This document shows positions 33,060 through 41,981 of a DNA stretch of 64,000 nt, one piece after another. A program made the translations under genes and the position numbers. The notes below the pieces were generated by a model. The model saw only the letters and a list, made by a program, of their open reading frames with translations. It ran no database searches and was not told the origin of the DNA. The stretch comes from Comamonas antarctica. GTDB lineage: Bacteria; Pseudomonadota; Gammaproteobacteria; Burkholderiales; Burkholderiaceae_C. Where the stretch lies: contig NZ_CP054840.1 of NCBI RefSeq assembly GCF_013363755.1, forward strand, positions 758,001 to 822,000, in the 5' to 3' direction. Within the stretch, counting starts at the first letter, position 1, and each line of letters opens with the position of its first letter.

Positions 33060-33317
33060 ATGCAAGCTGTAAAGATGTACACCACCGCCGTCTGCCCTTA
33101 CTGCATCCGTGCAAAGCAGATTCTCAAATCCAAGGGTGTGGAGCAGATCGAGGAAATCCGCATTGATCTGGACCCGTCCGCGCGCGACCAGATGATGCAA
33201 TCGACGGGCCGCCGCACGGTGCCGCAGATCTTCATCGGCGCGACCCATGTCGGCGGTTGCGACGACCTGATCGCACTGGACTCCCAGGGCGGTCTCCAGC
33301 CGCTGCTCGCGGCCTGA
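33060..33317 (+). CDS. grxC: glutaredoxin 3
   Basis: 85 residues from ATG 33060 (MQAVKMYTTAVCPYC); a TTG at 33042 would only add six residues. The active site is CPYC (C12, C15), with TVPQIFIG (cis-Pro, glutathione site) and HVGGCDDL near the end. Glutaredoxins reduce disulfides with glutathione. A terminator-like hairpin separates it from secB. Confidence 0.96.
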   Translation: MQAVKMYTTAVCPYCIRAKQILKSKGVEQIEEIRIDLDPSARDQMMQSTGRRTVPQIFIGATHVGGCDDLIALDSQGGLQPLLAA

Positions 33318-33374
33318 TTGCCCGCGCAGATCGGCCGTGGCATGGTCTGCGGCTGCATAATGCACATCTCAAGT

Positions 33375-33410
33375 GCCCGCTGCGGGAGCATCTCCCGGGC
33401 GGGCTTTGTT
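33375..33410 (+). terminator. terminator-like hairpin after grxC
   Basis: GCCCGC (33375-33380) pairs with GCGGGC (33399-33404), with an inner GGGA/TCCC pairing, followed by TTTGTTTTG. It lies about 60 bases after grxC and may partly separate grxC from secB. Confidence 0.65.
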
Positions 33411-33445
33411 TTGATTCCGGTTTGATTTAGTGAAAGACCGACGCC

Positions 33446-33910
33446 ATGGCCGACCAAGAAAATCCCGTATTCCAGATTCAGCGCGTTTACCTCAAGGATC
33501 TGTCGCTCGAACAACCCAATTCGCCGGCCATCCTGCTTGAGCAGGAACAGCCGAGCGTCGACATCCAGCTCGGCGTCGAAGCCACTCCCGTGGCCGAAGG
33601 CGTGTACGAAGTCGCTGTGACCGCGACCGTGCAGACCAAGATCCAGGACAAGACCGTGTTCCTGGTCGAAGCCAAGCAGGCCGGCATCTTCGAGATCCGC
33701 AACCTGCCCGAAGACCAGATGGGCGCCGTGATCGGCATCGCCTGCCCGCAAATCATCTATCCGTACCTGCGCGGCAACATCGCCGACGTGGTGACCCGCG
33801 CCGGCTTCCCGCCCGTGCACCTCGCGGAAATCAACTTCCAGGCCATGTACGAGCAGCAGCAGGCCCAGGCCGCGGCTGCCCAGGGCGCCGACGGCACGGC
33901 CCTGCAATAA
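33446..33910 (+). CDS. secB: protein-export chaperone SecB
   Basis: 154 residues. It has the SecB hallmarks [44 protein letters not shown] and [36 protein letters not shown]. The protein is an acidic tetramer that keeps precursors unfolded and hands them to SecA. Members this long with a Gln/Ala tail are normal. It sits between grxC and gpsA, a widely conserved order. Confidence 0.98.
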   Translation: MADQENPVFQIQRVYLKDLSLEQPNSPAILLEQEQPSVDIQLGVEATPVAEGVYEVAVTATVQTKIQDKTVFLVEAKQAGIFEIRNLPEDQMGAVIGIACPQIIYPYLRGNIADVVTRAGFPPVHLAEINFQAMYEQQQAQAAAAQGADGTALQ

Positions 33911-33977
33911 GCAGTCGCGCGGGAGCGTGCGGCCTGCGCCGCGACGCTCCGGCACCTGCCCCAAGCGGATTGCCGCC

Positions 33978-34979
33978 ATGAATATTCTTGTCATCGGTGC
34001 CGGTGCCTGGGGCACGGCGCTGGCCATGAGCGCGGCCGCGCATCCCGCAGGCCATGCGGTGAAGCTCTGGGCGCGCGATGCGCAGCAGGCCCAGGCCATG
34101 CGCGCGGCGCGCGAGAACACGCGCTATCTCGCAGGCATTGCATTTCCACCCGGTCTGGAGGTGATCGATGGCGATGCCATGGCGGCGGCCGCACAGGCCG
34201 AACTGGTCATCGTGGCCACGCCCATGGCAGCGCTGCGCGAGTGGCTGCAGCGGCTCAAAGGCTGTGGCGCGCCCGTGGCCTGGCTCAGCAAGGGCTTCGA
34301 GGCGGCGTCGGCCGCAGGCGCTGCGGGGCTGATGGCGCATGAAGTCTGCGCCGCCGTCGCGCCGCAGCTGCGCGCCGGCGTGTTCAGCGGCCCGAGCTTT
34401 GCGCTCGAAGTCGCGCGCCAGCAGCCCACGGCGCTGGTGGCGGCCAGCAGCCATGCGGCGGTGAGCGAAGCCCTGGTGGCGGCGTTCCACAGCAGCCATG
34501 TGCGTGTCTACGCCAGCACCGACATCGTCGGGGTCGAAGTCGGCGGCGCGGTGAAGAATGTGCTGGCGATTGCGACCGGCCTGTGCGACGGCCTGCAACT
34601 GGGACTGAACGCGCGCGCCGCGCTGATCACGCGCGGACTGGCCGAGATGACACGGCTGGGGCTGGCGCTGGGCGCGACCGAAAAGACCTTCATGGGTCTG
34701 TCCGGCCTGGGCGACCTGGTGCTGACCGCCACCGGCGACCTGTCACGCAACCGCAAGGTCGGCCTGCTGCTGGCCGAGGGCAAGACGCTGGACCAGGCAG
34801 TGCAGTCGCTGGGCCATGTGGCCGAAGGCGTCTACAGCGCCCGCACCGTGCTGCAGCGCGCGCAAATGCTGGGTGTCGACATGCCGATCACGGAAACCGT
34901 GGTGGCGTTGCTCGACGGCCGGCTGCAGGCGGGCGAAGCGGTGCAGTCGTTGATGGCACGGGACCCAAGGGAAGAGTAG
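33978..34979 (+). CDS. gpsA: glycerol-3-phosphate dehydrogenase [NAD(P)+]
   Basis: 333 residues from ATG 33978 ([20 protein letters not shown]). The Rossmann motif GAGAWG is followed by [20 protein letters not shown], the catalytic lysine region [20 protein letters not shown] and [19 protein letters not shown]. It makes sn-glycerol 3-phosphate for phospholipids. It closes the rhodanese-grxC-secB-gpsA group. The region after it (34980-35209) has only repeats. Confidence 0.97.
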   Translation: MNILVIGAGAWGTALAMSAAAHPAGHAVKLWARDAQQAQAMRAARENTRYLAGIAFPPGLEVIDGDAMAAAAQAELVIVATPMAALREWLQRLKGCGAPVAWLSKGFEAASAAGAAGLMAHEVCAAVAPQLRAGVFSGPSFALEVARQQPTALVAASSHAAVSEALVAAFHSSHVRVYASTDIVGVEVGGAVKNVLAIATGLCDGLQLGLNARAALITRGLAEMTRLGLALGATEKTFMGLSGLGDLVLTATGDLSRNRKVGLLLAEGKTLDQAVQSLGHVAEGVYSARTVLQRAQMLGVDMPITETVVALLDGRLQAGEAVQSLMARDPREE

Positions 34980-35075
34980 ACCCGGGGCCGAACCACTGCA
35001 TGCTGTTCCCCTGAGCGGGGTCCGCGCGACACGTCTTGCCCAGCGTCATCCAGAAACAGCAGGTCCTGCGTTGGT

Positions 35076-35188
35076 TTCCGTTCGTCCTGAGCCTGTCGAA
35101 GGATGAACGCAGGGCCTCCATGCAGTAGCCATGGTTTCTTGCGGCACGCCCTTTGACGGGGCCGCCGAGGCAGGCTCAGGGCGCACGG
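35076..35188. repeat. dispersed TTCGTCCTGAGCCTGTCGAAGGATGAACG repeat and a fragment
   Basis: 35076-35110 holds the cleanest copy of the family in this window: CGTTCGTCCTGAGCCTG then TCGAAGGATGAACG, with outer arms CGTTCGTCCT / AGGATGAACG able to pair. About 45 bases on, 35157-35188 is a diverged fragment (GGCCGCCGAGGCAGGCTCAGG) related to the variant insert in the copy at 2177. No gene lies in 34980-35209. Confidence 0.7.
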
Positions 35189-35209
35189 TGTCTGTTGGCT
35201 CGATGCCGC

Positions 35210-36454
35210 TCAAAGACCCAATTCCAACGCCAGCAATTGCTCCACCGTCTGCCGGCGGCGGATCAGTTGCACGCGGTCGCCATCGACCAGTACTTCCGCG
35301 GCCAGCGGGCGGGTGTTGTAGTTGCTCGACATCGACGCGCCATAGGCGCCGGTATCGTGGATCACCAGCAGGTCGCCCACCGTCGCGCCGGCCAGCGGGC
35401 GCGGCAGCACCACGCCGCCGTCGCCCTGGGTGAACACGTCGCCCGATTCGCACAGCGGGCCCGCGACCACGCTGTCGCGCGCCGCCAGGCTGGTGCCGTC
35501 GCGGCGCTCGATGTGCATGGCGTGGAAGCTGCCGTACATCGAAGGACGCATGAGTTCGTTGAAGCCGGTGTCGACCAGCACGAAGTGGTTGATGCCGGCA
35601 TTCTTGGTGGCGCGCACCGTGCCCAGCAGCACGCCCGATTCGGCGACCAGGAAACGGCCGGGTTCGATTTCCAGGCCCAGCGCGTGGCCGACGATGGCTT
35701 CGGCCTGCTTGCGCGCCGCGTCCCAGAGGCCGTGGTAGTGGGCGGTGTCGATCACCGGGTCGCCTTCGCGGTAGGGAATCGACAGGCCGCCGCCGGCCGA
35801 GATGGCCTCGAGGTCATGGCCTGCGTCCTTGGTGGCTTGCACCAGCTGGACCATGGCACCGCAGACTTCCGACAGATGGCCGTAATCCACGCCCGAACCG
35901 ATATGCATGTGCAGGCCGGCCAGGTGCAGCCCGCCCGCGCGGATGGCGTCCAGCGCCGCCAGCAGGTCGGTATGCCAGATGCCGTGCTTGCTGTGCTCGC
36001 CGCCGGTATTGGTCTTGTTGCTGTGGCCATGGCCGAAACCGGGGTTGATGCGCAGCCAGACGGCATGGCCGGGCGAGGCCGCGGCCAGCTGGTGCAGCAT
36101 GTCGATCGAGCCGGCATTCACCGGCACGCGGTGCTCGACGACGGTGGCCAGCGTGGCTTCATCCATCACATCGGCGGTGAACACGATCTCGGAATGGGCG
36201 CCATCGCTGCGGTAGCCCGCGGCCAGCGCGCGCGCGATCTCGCCGCGCGAGACCGCATCGACCTTGACGCCCTGCTCGCGCATCAGCTTGAGGATGTGGA
36301 TGTTGGAGCAGGCTTTCTGCGCGAAGCGGATCGTGTCGAAGTGCGACAGCTGGGCAATGCGCGCGCGGATCGTCGCTGCGTCGTAGACCCACAGCGGGGT
36401 GCCGTATTGGTCGGCCAGGGACCAGAGCTGGGCGGAGGTGAAGGGGCAGGTCAT
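35210..36454 (-). CDS. lysA: diaminopimelate decarboxylase
   Basis: 414 residues from ATG 36454 (MTCPFTSAQLWSLADQYGTPLWVYD). K47 in FAQKACSN binds PLP; HMHIGSGVDY, GGGLSIPYREGDP, EPGRFLVAESG and GPLCESGDVF are the family motifs, including the substrate-binding CESGD. It makes L-lysine from meso-diaminopimelate. It is divergent from a LysR-type gene, the same arrangement as lysA/lysR in E. coli, so regulation by that protein in response to diaminopimelate is likely. Confidence 0.96.
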   Translation of the reverse strand: MTCPFTSAQLWSLADQYGTPLWVYDAATIRARIAQLSHFDTIRFAQKACSNIHILKLMREQGVKVDAVSRGEIARALAAGYRSDGAHSEIVFTADVMDEATLATVVEHRVPVNAGSIDMLHQLAAASPGHAVWLRINPGFGHGHSNKTNTGGEHSKHGIWHTDLLAALDAIRAGGLHLAGLHMHIGSGVDYGHLSEVCGAMVQLVQATKDAGHDLEAISAGGGLSIPYREGDPVIDTAHYHGLWDAARKQAEAIVGHALGLEIEPGRFLVAESGVLLGTVRATKNAGINHFVLVDTGFNELMRPSMYGSFHAMHIERRDGTSLAARDSVVAGPLCESGDVFTQGDGGVVLPRPLAGATVGDLLVIHDTGAYGASMSSNYNTRPLAAEVLVDGDRVQLIRRRQTVEQLLALELGL

Positions 36455-36592
36455 TGCGGTTGCGGCCGGAAGGCAAAAGAAAAGGGAGCGCAGGGCCGGG
36501 CCCGGCGGAATGGGCGCCATCATGCGCGCGTCTTGCCATACCGTCCAATGCTTTGTTATGCCTAGGCCATTCATTTTGGATATGCTGGGTGC
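36455..36592. promoter_or_regulatory. lysA/lysR divergent control region
   Basis: A 138-base gap between the two divergent starts. Its right half (36541-36592) is noticeably AT-richer than its surroundings and contains TTATGCCTAGGCCATTCATTTT with LysR-type T-N11-A candidates. The LysR site and both promoters should lie here; exact boxes are not assigned. Confidence 0.5.
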
Positions 36593-37513
36593 ATGAGTCC
36601 GCGCATCACCCATCGCCATATCGAAGTGTTTCGAGCCGTCATGACCACCGGCAGCGCCACGGGTGCGGCCACGCTGCTGGCGAGTTCGCAGCCTACGGTC
36701 AGCCGCGAACTCGCGCGCCTGGAACAGTTGCTGGGCTATGCGCTGTTCGTGCGCAGCCAGGGTCGGCTGCGGCCCAATGCGCGCGCGCTGGCGCTGTGGG
36801 ACGAGGTGCAGCGCTCGTGGCAGGGGCTGGAGCGCGTGGTCGACAAGGCGCTGGCGCTGGGCCGCGCCGAGGAAGCGCAGATCGGCGTGCTGTGCCTGCC
36901 GGCGCTGAGCCATGCGCTGCTGCCCGGCGCGGCGGCGCGGCTGCTGGCGCGCTATCCGCAGGCGCGGCTTGCAGTCACGCCGCAGGAGTCGCCCTTGCTC
37001 GAGGAATGGATGGCGGCGCAGCGCTTCGACCTGGGCCTGAGCGAGCAGGACAGCGCGCCCGCGGGCACGCAGACACTGCCATTGCTCGCGCTCGACGAGG
37101 TCTGCGTGCTGCCTGCGGGCCATGCGCTGGCCGCGCGCAGCAGGCTGCGGGCCGAGGATTTCGCCGGCCAGCCGTTCGTGAGCCTGTCCGCGGACGATCC
37201 CTACCGGCGCCAGATCGACGCGGTGTTCGCCCAGGCTGGCGTGGCGCGCGAGTTGCGGGTGCAGACGCACAACGCGGTCGCGGTCTGCGCGATGGTCGAG
37301 CAGGGGCTTGGGCTGGCCATCGTCAATCCGCTCACGGCGCTGGCCTGCGCGGGCGCGCGTCTGGTGTGGCGGCCGCTGGCCTTCTCGATTCCATTTCGCG
37401 TGCAGGCGCTGCTGCCGCTGCACCGGCCCGCGCTGCCGGAAGTGCAGCCGCTGCTGCAGGCCTTGCAGGAGGAAGCCGCGGCGCTGGCGCAGCAGCTGGG
37501 CGCAGGCCGTTGA
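36593..37513 (+). CDS. LysR-family regulator, probable activator of lysA
   Basis: 306 residues. The N-terminal winged helix-turn-helix is HIEVFRAVMTTGSATGAATLLASSQPTVSRELARLEQLLGYALFVR, followed by a linker helix and the periplasmic-binding-protein-like effector domain (about 90-300; LAVTPQESPLLEEWMAAQRFDLGLSEQD, MVEQGLGLAIVNPLTAL). Position head to head with lysA makes it the likely LysR ortholog. The stop is 60 bases before nadC. Confidence 0.88.
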   Translation: MSPRITHRHIEVFRAVMTTGSATGAATLLASSQPTVSRELARLEQLLGYALFVRSQGRLRPNARALALWDEVQRSWQGLERVVDKALALGRAEEAQIGVLCLPALSHALLPGAAARLLARYPQARLAVTPQESPLLEEWMAAQRFDLGLSEQDSAPAGTQTLPLLALDEVCVLPAGHALAARSRLRAEDFAGQPFVSLSADDPYRRQIDAVFAQAGVARELRVQTHNAVAVCAMVEQGLGLAIVNPLTALACAGARLVWRPLAFSIPFRVQALLPLHRPALPEVQPLLQALQEEAAALAQQLGAGR

Positions 37514-37573
37514 CCCTGCGCGCGGCACAGAATGCCTGGCTGCCGCGCAGCAGTGCGTCTAGACTTTCGCACC

Positions 37574-38431
37574 ATGAACGAGACGTCCGATGAAGAGGCC
37601 ATCCGCGCATTGGCCCGCCACGATGTGGCACTGGCGTTGCAGGAAGATGTGGGCGCCGGCGACCTCACGGCCGCGCTGGTCGATCCGGCGCGCCGCGTTC
37701 GTGCGCGCGTGACCGTGCGCGAAGACGCCGTGCTCTGCGGCGCGCCCTGGGTCGACGCCGCGCTGCGCGCGCTCGATCCCGGGGTGCGCATCACCTGGCA
37801 TGCGCCGGAAGGCGGGCGGCTCAAGGCCAAGGCTGTGGTGTTCGAGGCCCAAGGCCAGGCCCGGGCGCTGCTGTCGGCCGAGCGCACGGCGCTGAACTTC
37901 CTGCAGCTGCTGTCGGGCGTGGCCAGCAAGACCGCGCAGTACGTGGTCGCGGTCGCAGGCACGCGCGCCCAGATCGTCGATACGCGCAAGACCTTGCCGG
38001 GATTGCGGCTGGCGCAGAAGTACGCGGTGCGCATGGGCGGCGGCACCAACCACCGCATCGGCTTGCATGACGCGGTGCTGATCAAGGAAAACCATATTGC
38101 TGCAGCGGGCGGTGTCGAGGCCGCGCTGCGGGCGGCGCAGCAGGTGGCAGGCCGGGCGGCATTCATCGAAGTCGAGGTCGAGGATCTCGACCAGCTGCAC
38201 GAGGCCCTCGATGCGGGCGCGCGCATGGTGCTGCTCGACAACATGCCGCTCGACATGCTGCATACGGCGGTGGAGATCAACGCCGGCCGCGCGCTGCTGG
38301 AGATCTCGGGCGGGGTCACGCTCGAGGGCCTGCGCGCGCTGGCCGAAACCGGTGTCGACCGCATCTCGATCGGCGGCTTGACCAAGGATGTGCGCGCGAT
38401 CGACTTCTCGATGCGCATGGAGCAGCTGTAA
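37574..38431 (+). CDS. nadC: nicotinate-nucleotide diphosphorylase (carboxylating)
   Basis: 285 residues from ATG 37574 ([13 protein letters not shown]). It has the QPRTase pattern [73 protein letters not shown] and [10 protein letters not shown]...[14 protein letters not shown]. It converts quinolinate and PRPP to nicotinate mononucleotide. The stop overlaps the nadA start by one base (TAATG). No nadB is present here. Confidence 0.97.
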   Translation: MNETSDEEAIRALARHDVALALQEDVGAGDLTAALVDPARRVRARVTVREDAVLCGAPWVDAALRALDPGVRITWHAPEGGRLKAKAVVFEAQGQARALLSAERTALNFLQLLSGVASKTAQYVVAVAGTRAQIVDTRKTLPGLRLAQKYAVRMGGGTNHRIGLHDAVLIKENHIAAAGGVEAALRAAQQVAGRAAFIEVEVEDLDQLHEALDAGARMVLLDNMPLDMLHTAVEINAGRALLEISGGVTLEGLRALAETGVDRISIGGLTKDVRAIDFSMRMEQL

Positions 38432-39540
38432 TGGCCATCCTGGACGTGCAATACCAGCAACCGCTGGGCGCGGGCGGCGCTTGTGCCACGCGCCATGCCT
38501 GGGCGCGCGTGCCGCGCGATCCCGCACCCGCCGAACGCGTGGCGCTCAAGCAGCGCATCCGCGAACTGCTCGAAGAAAGAAACGCGGTGATGGTGTCGCA
38601 TTGCTATGTGCATCCCGACCTGCAGGACCTGGCCGAGGAAACCGGCGGCCTGGTCAGCGATTCGCTGGAGATGGCGCGCTTCGGCCGCGACCATGCGGCG
38701 CAGACGCTGGTGGTTTCGGGCGTGAGGTTCATGGGCGAGACCGCGAAAATCCTGTCGCCCGAGAAAACGGTGTTGATGCCCGCGCTTGAAGCGACCTGCT
38801 CGCTGGACCTGGGCTGCCCGGCACGGGAATTCGCCGCGTTCTGCGACCAGCATCCCGACCGCACGGTGGTGGTCTACGCCAACACCAGTGCCGCCGTGAA
38901 GGCCCGCGCCGACTGGGTCGTGACGTCGGGCTGCGCGCTCGATATCGTGCGTGCGCTGCATGCCGACGGCCAGAAGATCCTCTGGGCGCCCGACCGCCAT
39001 CTGGGCCACTACATCCAGCACGAAACCGGCGCCGACCTGCTGATGTGGCACGGCGCCTGCATCGTGCATGACGAGTTCAAGGCCTTCGAGCTGCAGGCGC
39101 TGATGCGCGAGCATCCGCACGCCCGGGTGCTGGTGCACCCCGAAAGCCCCGCCGAAGTCGTGGCGCTGGCGCATGCTGTGGGTTCGACTTCGGCCATACT
39201 GCAGGCCGCGCGCGCGATGCAAGCCCGCGATTTCATCGTGGCCACCGACAGCGGCATGCTGCACCGGCTGCGCACGCTGCTGCCGGACAAGCGCTTCATC
39301 GAAGCGCCAACGGCCGGCAACGGTGCCACCTGCAAGAGCTGCGCCCACTGTCCGTGGATGGCGATGAACGGCCTGGCCGGGGTGGCCCAAGTGCTGGAGT
39401 CGGGCTGCAATGCGGTGGTCGTCGACCCGCGGCTGGTGGCGCGTGCGCGCCAGCCCATCGACCGGATGCTGGCCTTTACCGCGGCGCTGAAAACCGGCGC
39501 CGCCACGGCCGGCCTGGTGCCGCATTTGGGTGCGGCCTGA
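38431..39540 (+). CDS. nadA: quinolinate synthase
   Basis: 369 residues. [32 protein letters not shown] starts the first of three pseudo-repeats. Candidate [4Fe-4S] ligands by position are C123 ([12 protein letters not shown]), C210 ([11 protein letters not shown]) and one of the C301/C304/C307 group ([13 protein letters not shown]). It condenses iminoaspartate and dihydroxyacetone phosphate to quinolinate, the substrate of NadC. nadC-nadA are translationally coupled; pabBC follows. Confidence 0.97.
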   Translation: MAILDVQYQQPLGAGGACATRHAWARVPRDPAPAERVALKQRIRELLEERNAVMVSHCYVHPDLQDLAEETGGLVSDSLEMARFGRDHAAQTLVVSGVRFMGETAKILSPEKTVLMPALEATCSLDLGCPAREFAAFCDQHPDRTVVVYANTSAAVKARADWVVTSGCALDIVRALHADGQKILWAPDRHLGHYIQHETGADLLMWHGACIVHDEFKAFELQALMREHPHARVLVHPESPAEVVALAHAVGSTSAILQAARAMQARDFIVATDSGMLHRLRTLLPDKRFIEAPTAGNGATCKSCAHCPWMAMNGLAGVAQVLESGCNAVVVDPRLVARARQPIDRMLAFTAALKTGAATAGLVPHLGAA

Positions 39541-39585
39541 GCTCCTATGACGCTGGCGCTGCGCGCCGGCAAATACCTCTCGAAC

Positions 39586-41358
39586 ATGGATACACGTATT
39601 GATTTCACGTTGCCGCAGGAAGCAGCCGGCACCGGCGCGGCCCAGGCGCGGCTGCGCCGGCGTTTCGGTGCCGCACGCACGGTGCTGGCAGCGCATGCGC
39701 CGCACGAAGTGCGCGCCGTGCTGGATGCCGCCGAAGACGCGGCACGGGCCGGCGCATGGTGCGTCGGCTTCGTGCGCTACGAGGCCGCAGCCGCCTTCGA
39801 TGCGGCGCTGGTGACGCACGCGGCCGACGGGCCGCTGGCCTGGTTTGCGGTCTATGAAGAGGCCCTGCCGTGGGAGGACGATGAGACGCCGGGCGAGGCC
39901 GCACGGCTCACCTGGCGCAGCAGCCTGTCGCGTGCCGATTTCAACCACGCCATGGCGCAGATCCATGAAGCGATTGCCGACGGTGTCTTCTACCAGGTCA
40001 ATTACACGGCGCCGCTGCGCGGCGAGCTGCAGCAGGGCAGTGCCGAAGCGCTGTTTGCGGCGCTGCTGCGCGCCCAGCCCGGCGGCTATGCGGCCTGCCT
40101 CGACACCGGCGCGGAGCAGATCCTGTCGGTGTCACCCGAGCTGTTTTTCGACTGGGACGGCCGGCGCATCCTGGCGCGGCCGATGAAGGGCACGGCGCCG
40201 CGCGGCGCCACGCCCGCGGAGGATATGGCCCGCGAGCAGGCCCTGCGCAGCGCGCCCAAGGAACGCGCCGAGAACGTCATGGTGGTGGACCTGCTGCGCA
40301 ACGACCTGTCGCGCATTGCCGAGCCGTTCAGCGTGCAGGTGCCGCGGCTGTTCCATACCCAGGCCCTGCCCAGCGTGTGGCAGATGACTTCGGACGTCCA
40401 GGCCACGACCCGGGCCGGCACGCGGCTGGCGGATGTGTTTGCGGCGCTGTTTCCCTGCGGGTCGGTCACGGGCGCTCCCAAGGTCGCGGCCATGCGCATG
40501 ATCCGCACGCTCGAGCCGCAGCCGCGCGGCGTCTACTGCGGTGCGCTGGGCGTGCTGCGTCCCGCAGGCGAGGGGCAAATGCACGCCACCTTCAATGTGC
40601 CGATACGCACGCTGGCGCTGCGCGGCAGGCAGGCCGTCTGCGGTATCGGCAGCGGCATCACCTCGGGCGCCGAGGCCGGCGGCGAGTGGCGCGAATGGCA
40701 GCACAAGAGCGCGTTTGTCGAGCGCGCGAGCCAGCCCTTCGCGCTGCTGGAGACGCTGGCGCTGGAGGACGGCGCCTGGCGCCATCTGCCCGAACACCTG
40801 CAGCGCCTGCAGGACGCGGCGCGGCATTTCCGCTACCCCTGGCCGGCGCAGCTGGAGCAGTGCCTGGCCGATCTCGCCGCCGCGCATCCCGCGGGCCTGT
40901 GGCGCGTGCGGCTGCAGCTCGACGCCTCGGGCCAGGCGCGCGCCGAGGCCTTTGCCTGTGCGCCCACGCGCGCGCCGGTGTGCCTGCAATTGGCTGCGGC
41001 GCCACTTGAAGACCGCTGGGCGCAGGGCGAGTTCGTGCGCTACAAGACCTCGCGTCGTGCGCATTACGAGGCGTTTGCGCCGCGCGATCCGGCGGTGTTC
41101 GATACCGTACTGTTCAACGAACAGGGCGAGATCACCGAAGGCACGCGCGGCAATATCGCGGCGCTTTTGGACGGCCGCTGGGTCACGCCGCCACTCGCCT
41201 GCGGGCTGCTGGCCGGCGTGGGCCGGCGCGTGGCGCTGCGCGACGGCCGCGCGAGCGAAGGCGTGCTGCGGCTGGAGGACCTGCCGCGCGTGCAGGCCTG
41301 GGCGTTCATCAACAGCCTGCGCGGCTGGCTCGACGCGGAACTCGAGCTGCCGCGCTAA
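39586..41358 (+). CDS. fused aminodeoxychorismate synthase component I / 4-amino-4-deoxychorismate lyase
   Basis: 590 residues from ATG 39586 (MDTRIDFTLPQ), where similarity to such proteins seems to begin; ATG 39547 would add 13 residues. Residues 1 to about 365 are PabB: FYQVNYTAPLRGEL, SVSPELFFDW, MKGTAPRG, VDLLRNDLSRIA, VTGAPKVAAMRMIRTLEPQPRGVYCGALG and GIGSGITSGAEA. From about 375 on is a PabC-type PLP lyase: RYKTSRRAHYEA (with the lysine), FDTVLFNEQGEITEGTRGNIAALLDG and TPPLACGLLAGVGRR. Together they make 4-aminobenzoate for folate. The PabA glutaminase must be elsewhere. Its stop overlaps the converging DTW gene stop. Confidence 0.94.
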   Translation: MDTRIDFTLPQEAAGTGAAQARLRRRFGAARTVLAAHAPHEVRAVLDAAEDAARAGAWCVGFVRYEAAAAFDAALVTHAADGPLAWFAVYEEALPWEDDETPGEAARLTWRSSLSRADFNHAMAQIHEAIADGVFYQVNYTAPLRGELQQGSAEALFAALLRAQPGGYAACLDTGAEQILSVSPELFFDWDGRRILARPMKGTAPRGATPAEDMAREQALRSAPKERAENVMVVDLLRNDLSRIAEPFSVQVPRLFHTQALPSVWQMTSDVQATTRAGTRLADVFAALFPCGSVTGAPKVAAMRMIRTLEPQPRGVYCGALGVLRPAGEGQMHATFNVPIRTLALRGRQAVCGIGSGITSGAEAGGEWREWQHKSAFVERASQPFALLETLALEDGAWRHLPEHLQRLQDAARHFRYPWPAQLEQCLADLAAAHPAGLWRVRLQLDASGQARAEAFACAPTRAPVCLQLAAAPLEDRWAQGEFVRYKTSRRAHYEAFAPRDPAVFDTVLFNEQGEITEGTRGNIAALLDGRWVTPPLACGLLAGVGRRVALRDGRASEGVLRLEDLPRVQAWAFINSLRGWLDAELELPR

Positions 41359-41981
41359 CCCGGGCGGCGCCACTGCTGCTCGCGCTGCACCAGGGCATCC
41401 ATGGCGTGCAGCAGCGGCGTGAAGTCCTGCGCCGGCTGCAGTTGCGCCAGCGCGCAGCACGTGGCCTCCAGGGTCGACAGCTGTCCCGGCCGGTGCGCGC
41501 GCCGGATCGCGTAGCGCGATGCCGGCAGGTCATGCAGCGCCAGGCGCGGCAACTGCTGCAGCAGCGGATTGAGGTACAGCATCTTGCGGCTCTTGCGCCA
41601 GGTGCCGTCGATCACGACCAGCCGCAGCTGCTGCGGGGCCTGCAGCCATGCGGCGGGCAGCGGCGGCGCGGGCTGCAGCGGCAACGCCGCATCGTGCGGC
41701 GACTCGGGATAGAGCAGCAGCGCATGCGACAAGGCCGCATTGCCCTGCGCATCGCGCTGCAGCCACTGTTCGAGCTGCTGCGCATCGAATCGTTCACCGA
41801 CCTCGATGCGGCTGCGGGGCAGGCACAGATGCAGCAGCCGCGCCGTGCCCTTGGCCTCGTGCACTTCGAGCGGATGCTGCAGGATCAGTACTTCGGTGGC
41901 GCACTCGACGCGCTGCGCGAGCGCGCAGATGCAGTTGCGCTGCGGGCGCGCGCAGCGCAGGCACAGGGCGCGTGCGGTCAT
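41355..41981 (-). CDS. DTW-domain protein (tRNA-uridine aminocarboxypropyltransferase family)
   Basis: 208 residues from ATG 41981. The N-terminal zinc site is CLRCARPQRNCICAL; LILQHPLEVHEAKGTARLLHLCLPRS and the signature VVIDGTWRKSRKMLY follow, then LSTLEATCCALAQL. DTW enzymes add 3-amino-3-carboxypropyl to uridine in tRNA (TapT/TuaA type). The start overlaps the MFS stop (ATGA), so the two are co-translated; the 3' end overlaps pabBC tail to tail. Confidence 0.9.
   Translation of the reverse strand: MTARALCLRCARPQRNCICALAQRVECATEVLILQHPLEVHEAKGTARLLHLCLPRSRIEVGERFDAQQLEQWLQRDAQGNAALSHALLLYPESPHDAALPLQPAPPLPAAWLQAPQQLRLVVIDGTWRKSRKMLYLNPLLQQLPRLALHDLPASRYAIRRAHRPGQLSTLEATCCALAQLQPAQDFTPLLHAMDALVQREQQWRRPG

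Noticed and set aside
37201..39966. Long minus-strand frame over nadC and nadA
   Set aside because: Antisense of strongly conserved nadC, nadA and pabBC; composition is Arg/Ala/His-rich and no ribosome site or domain is seen.
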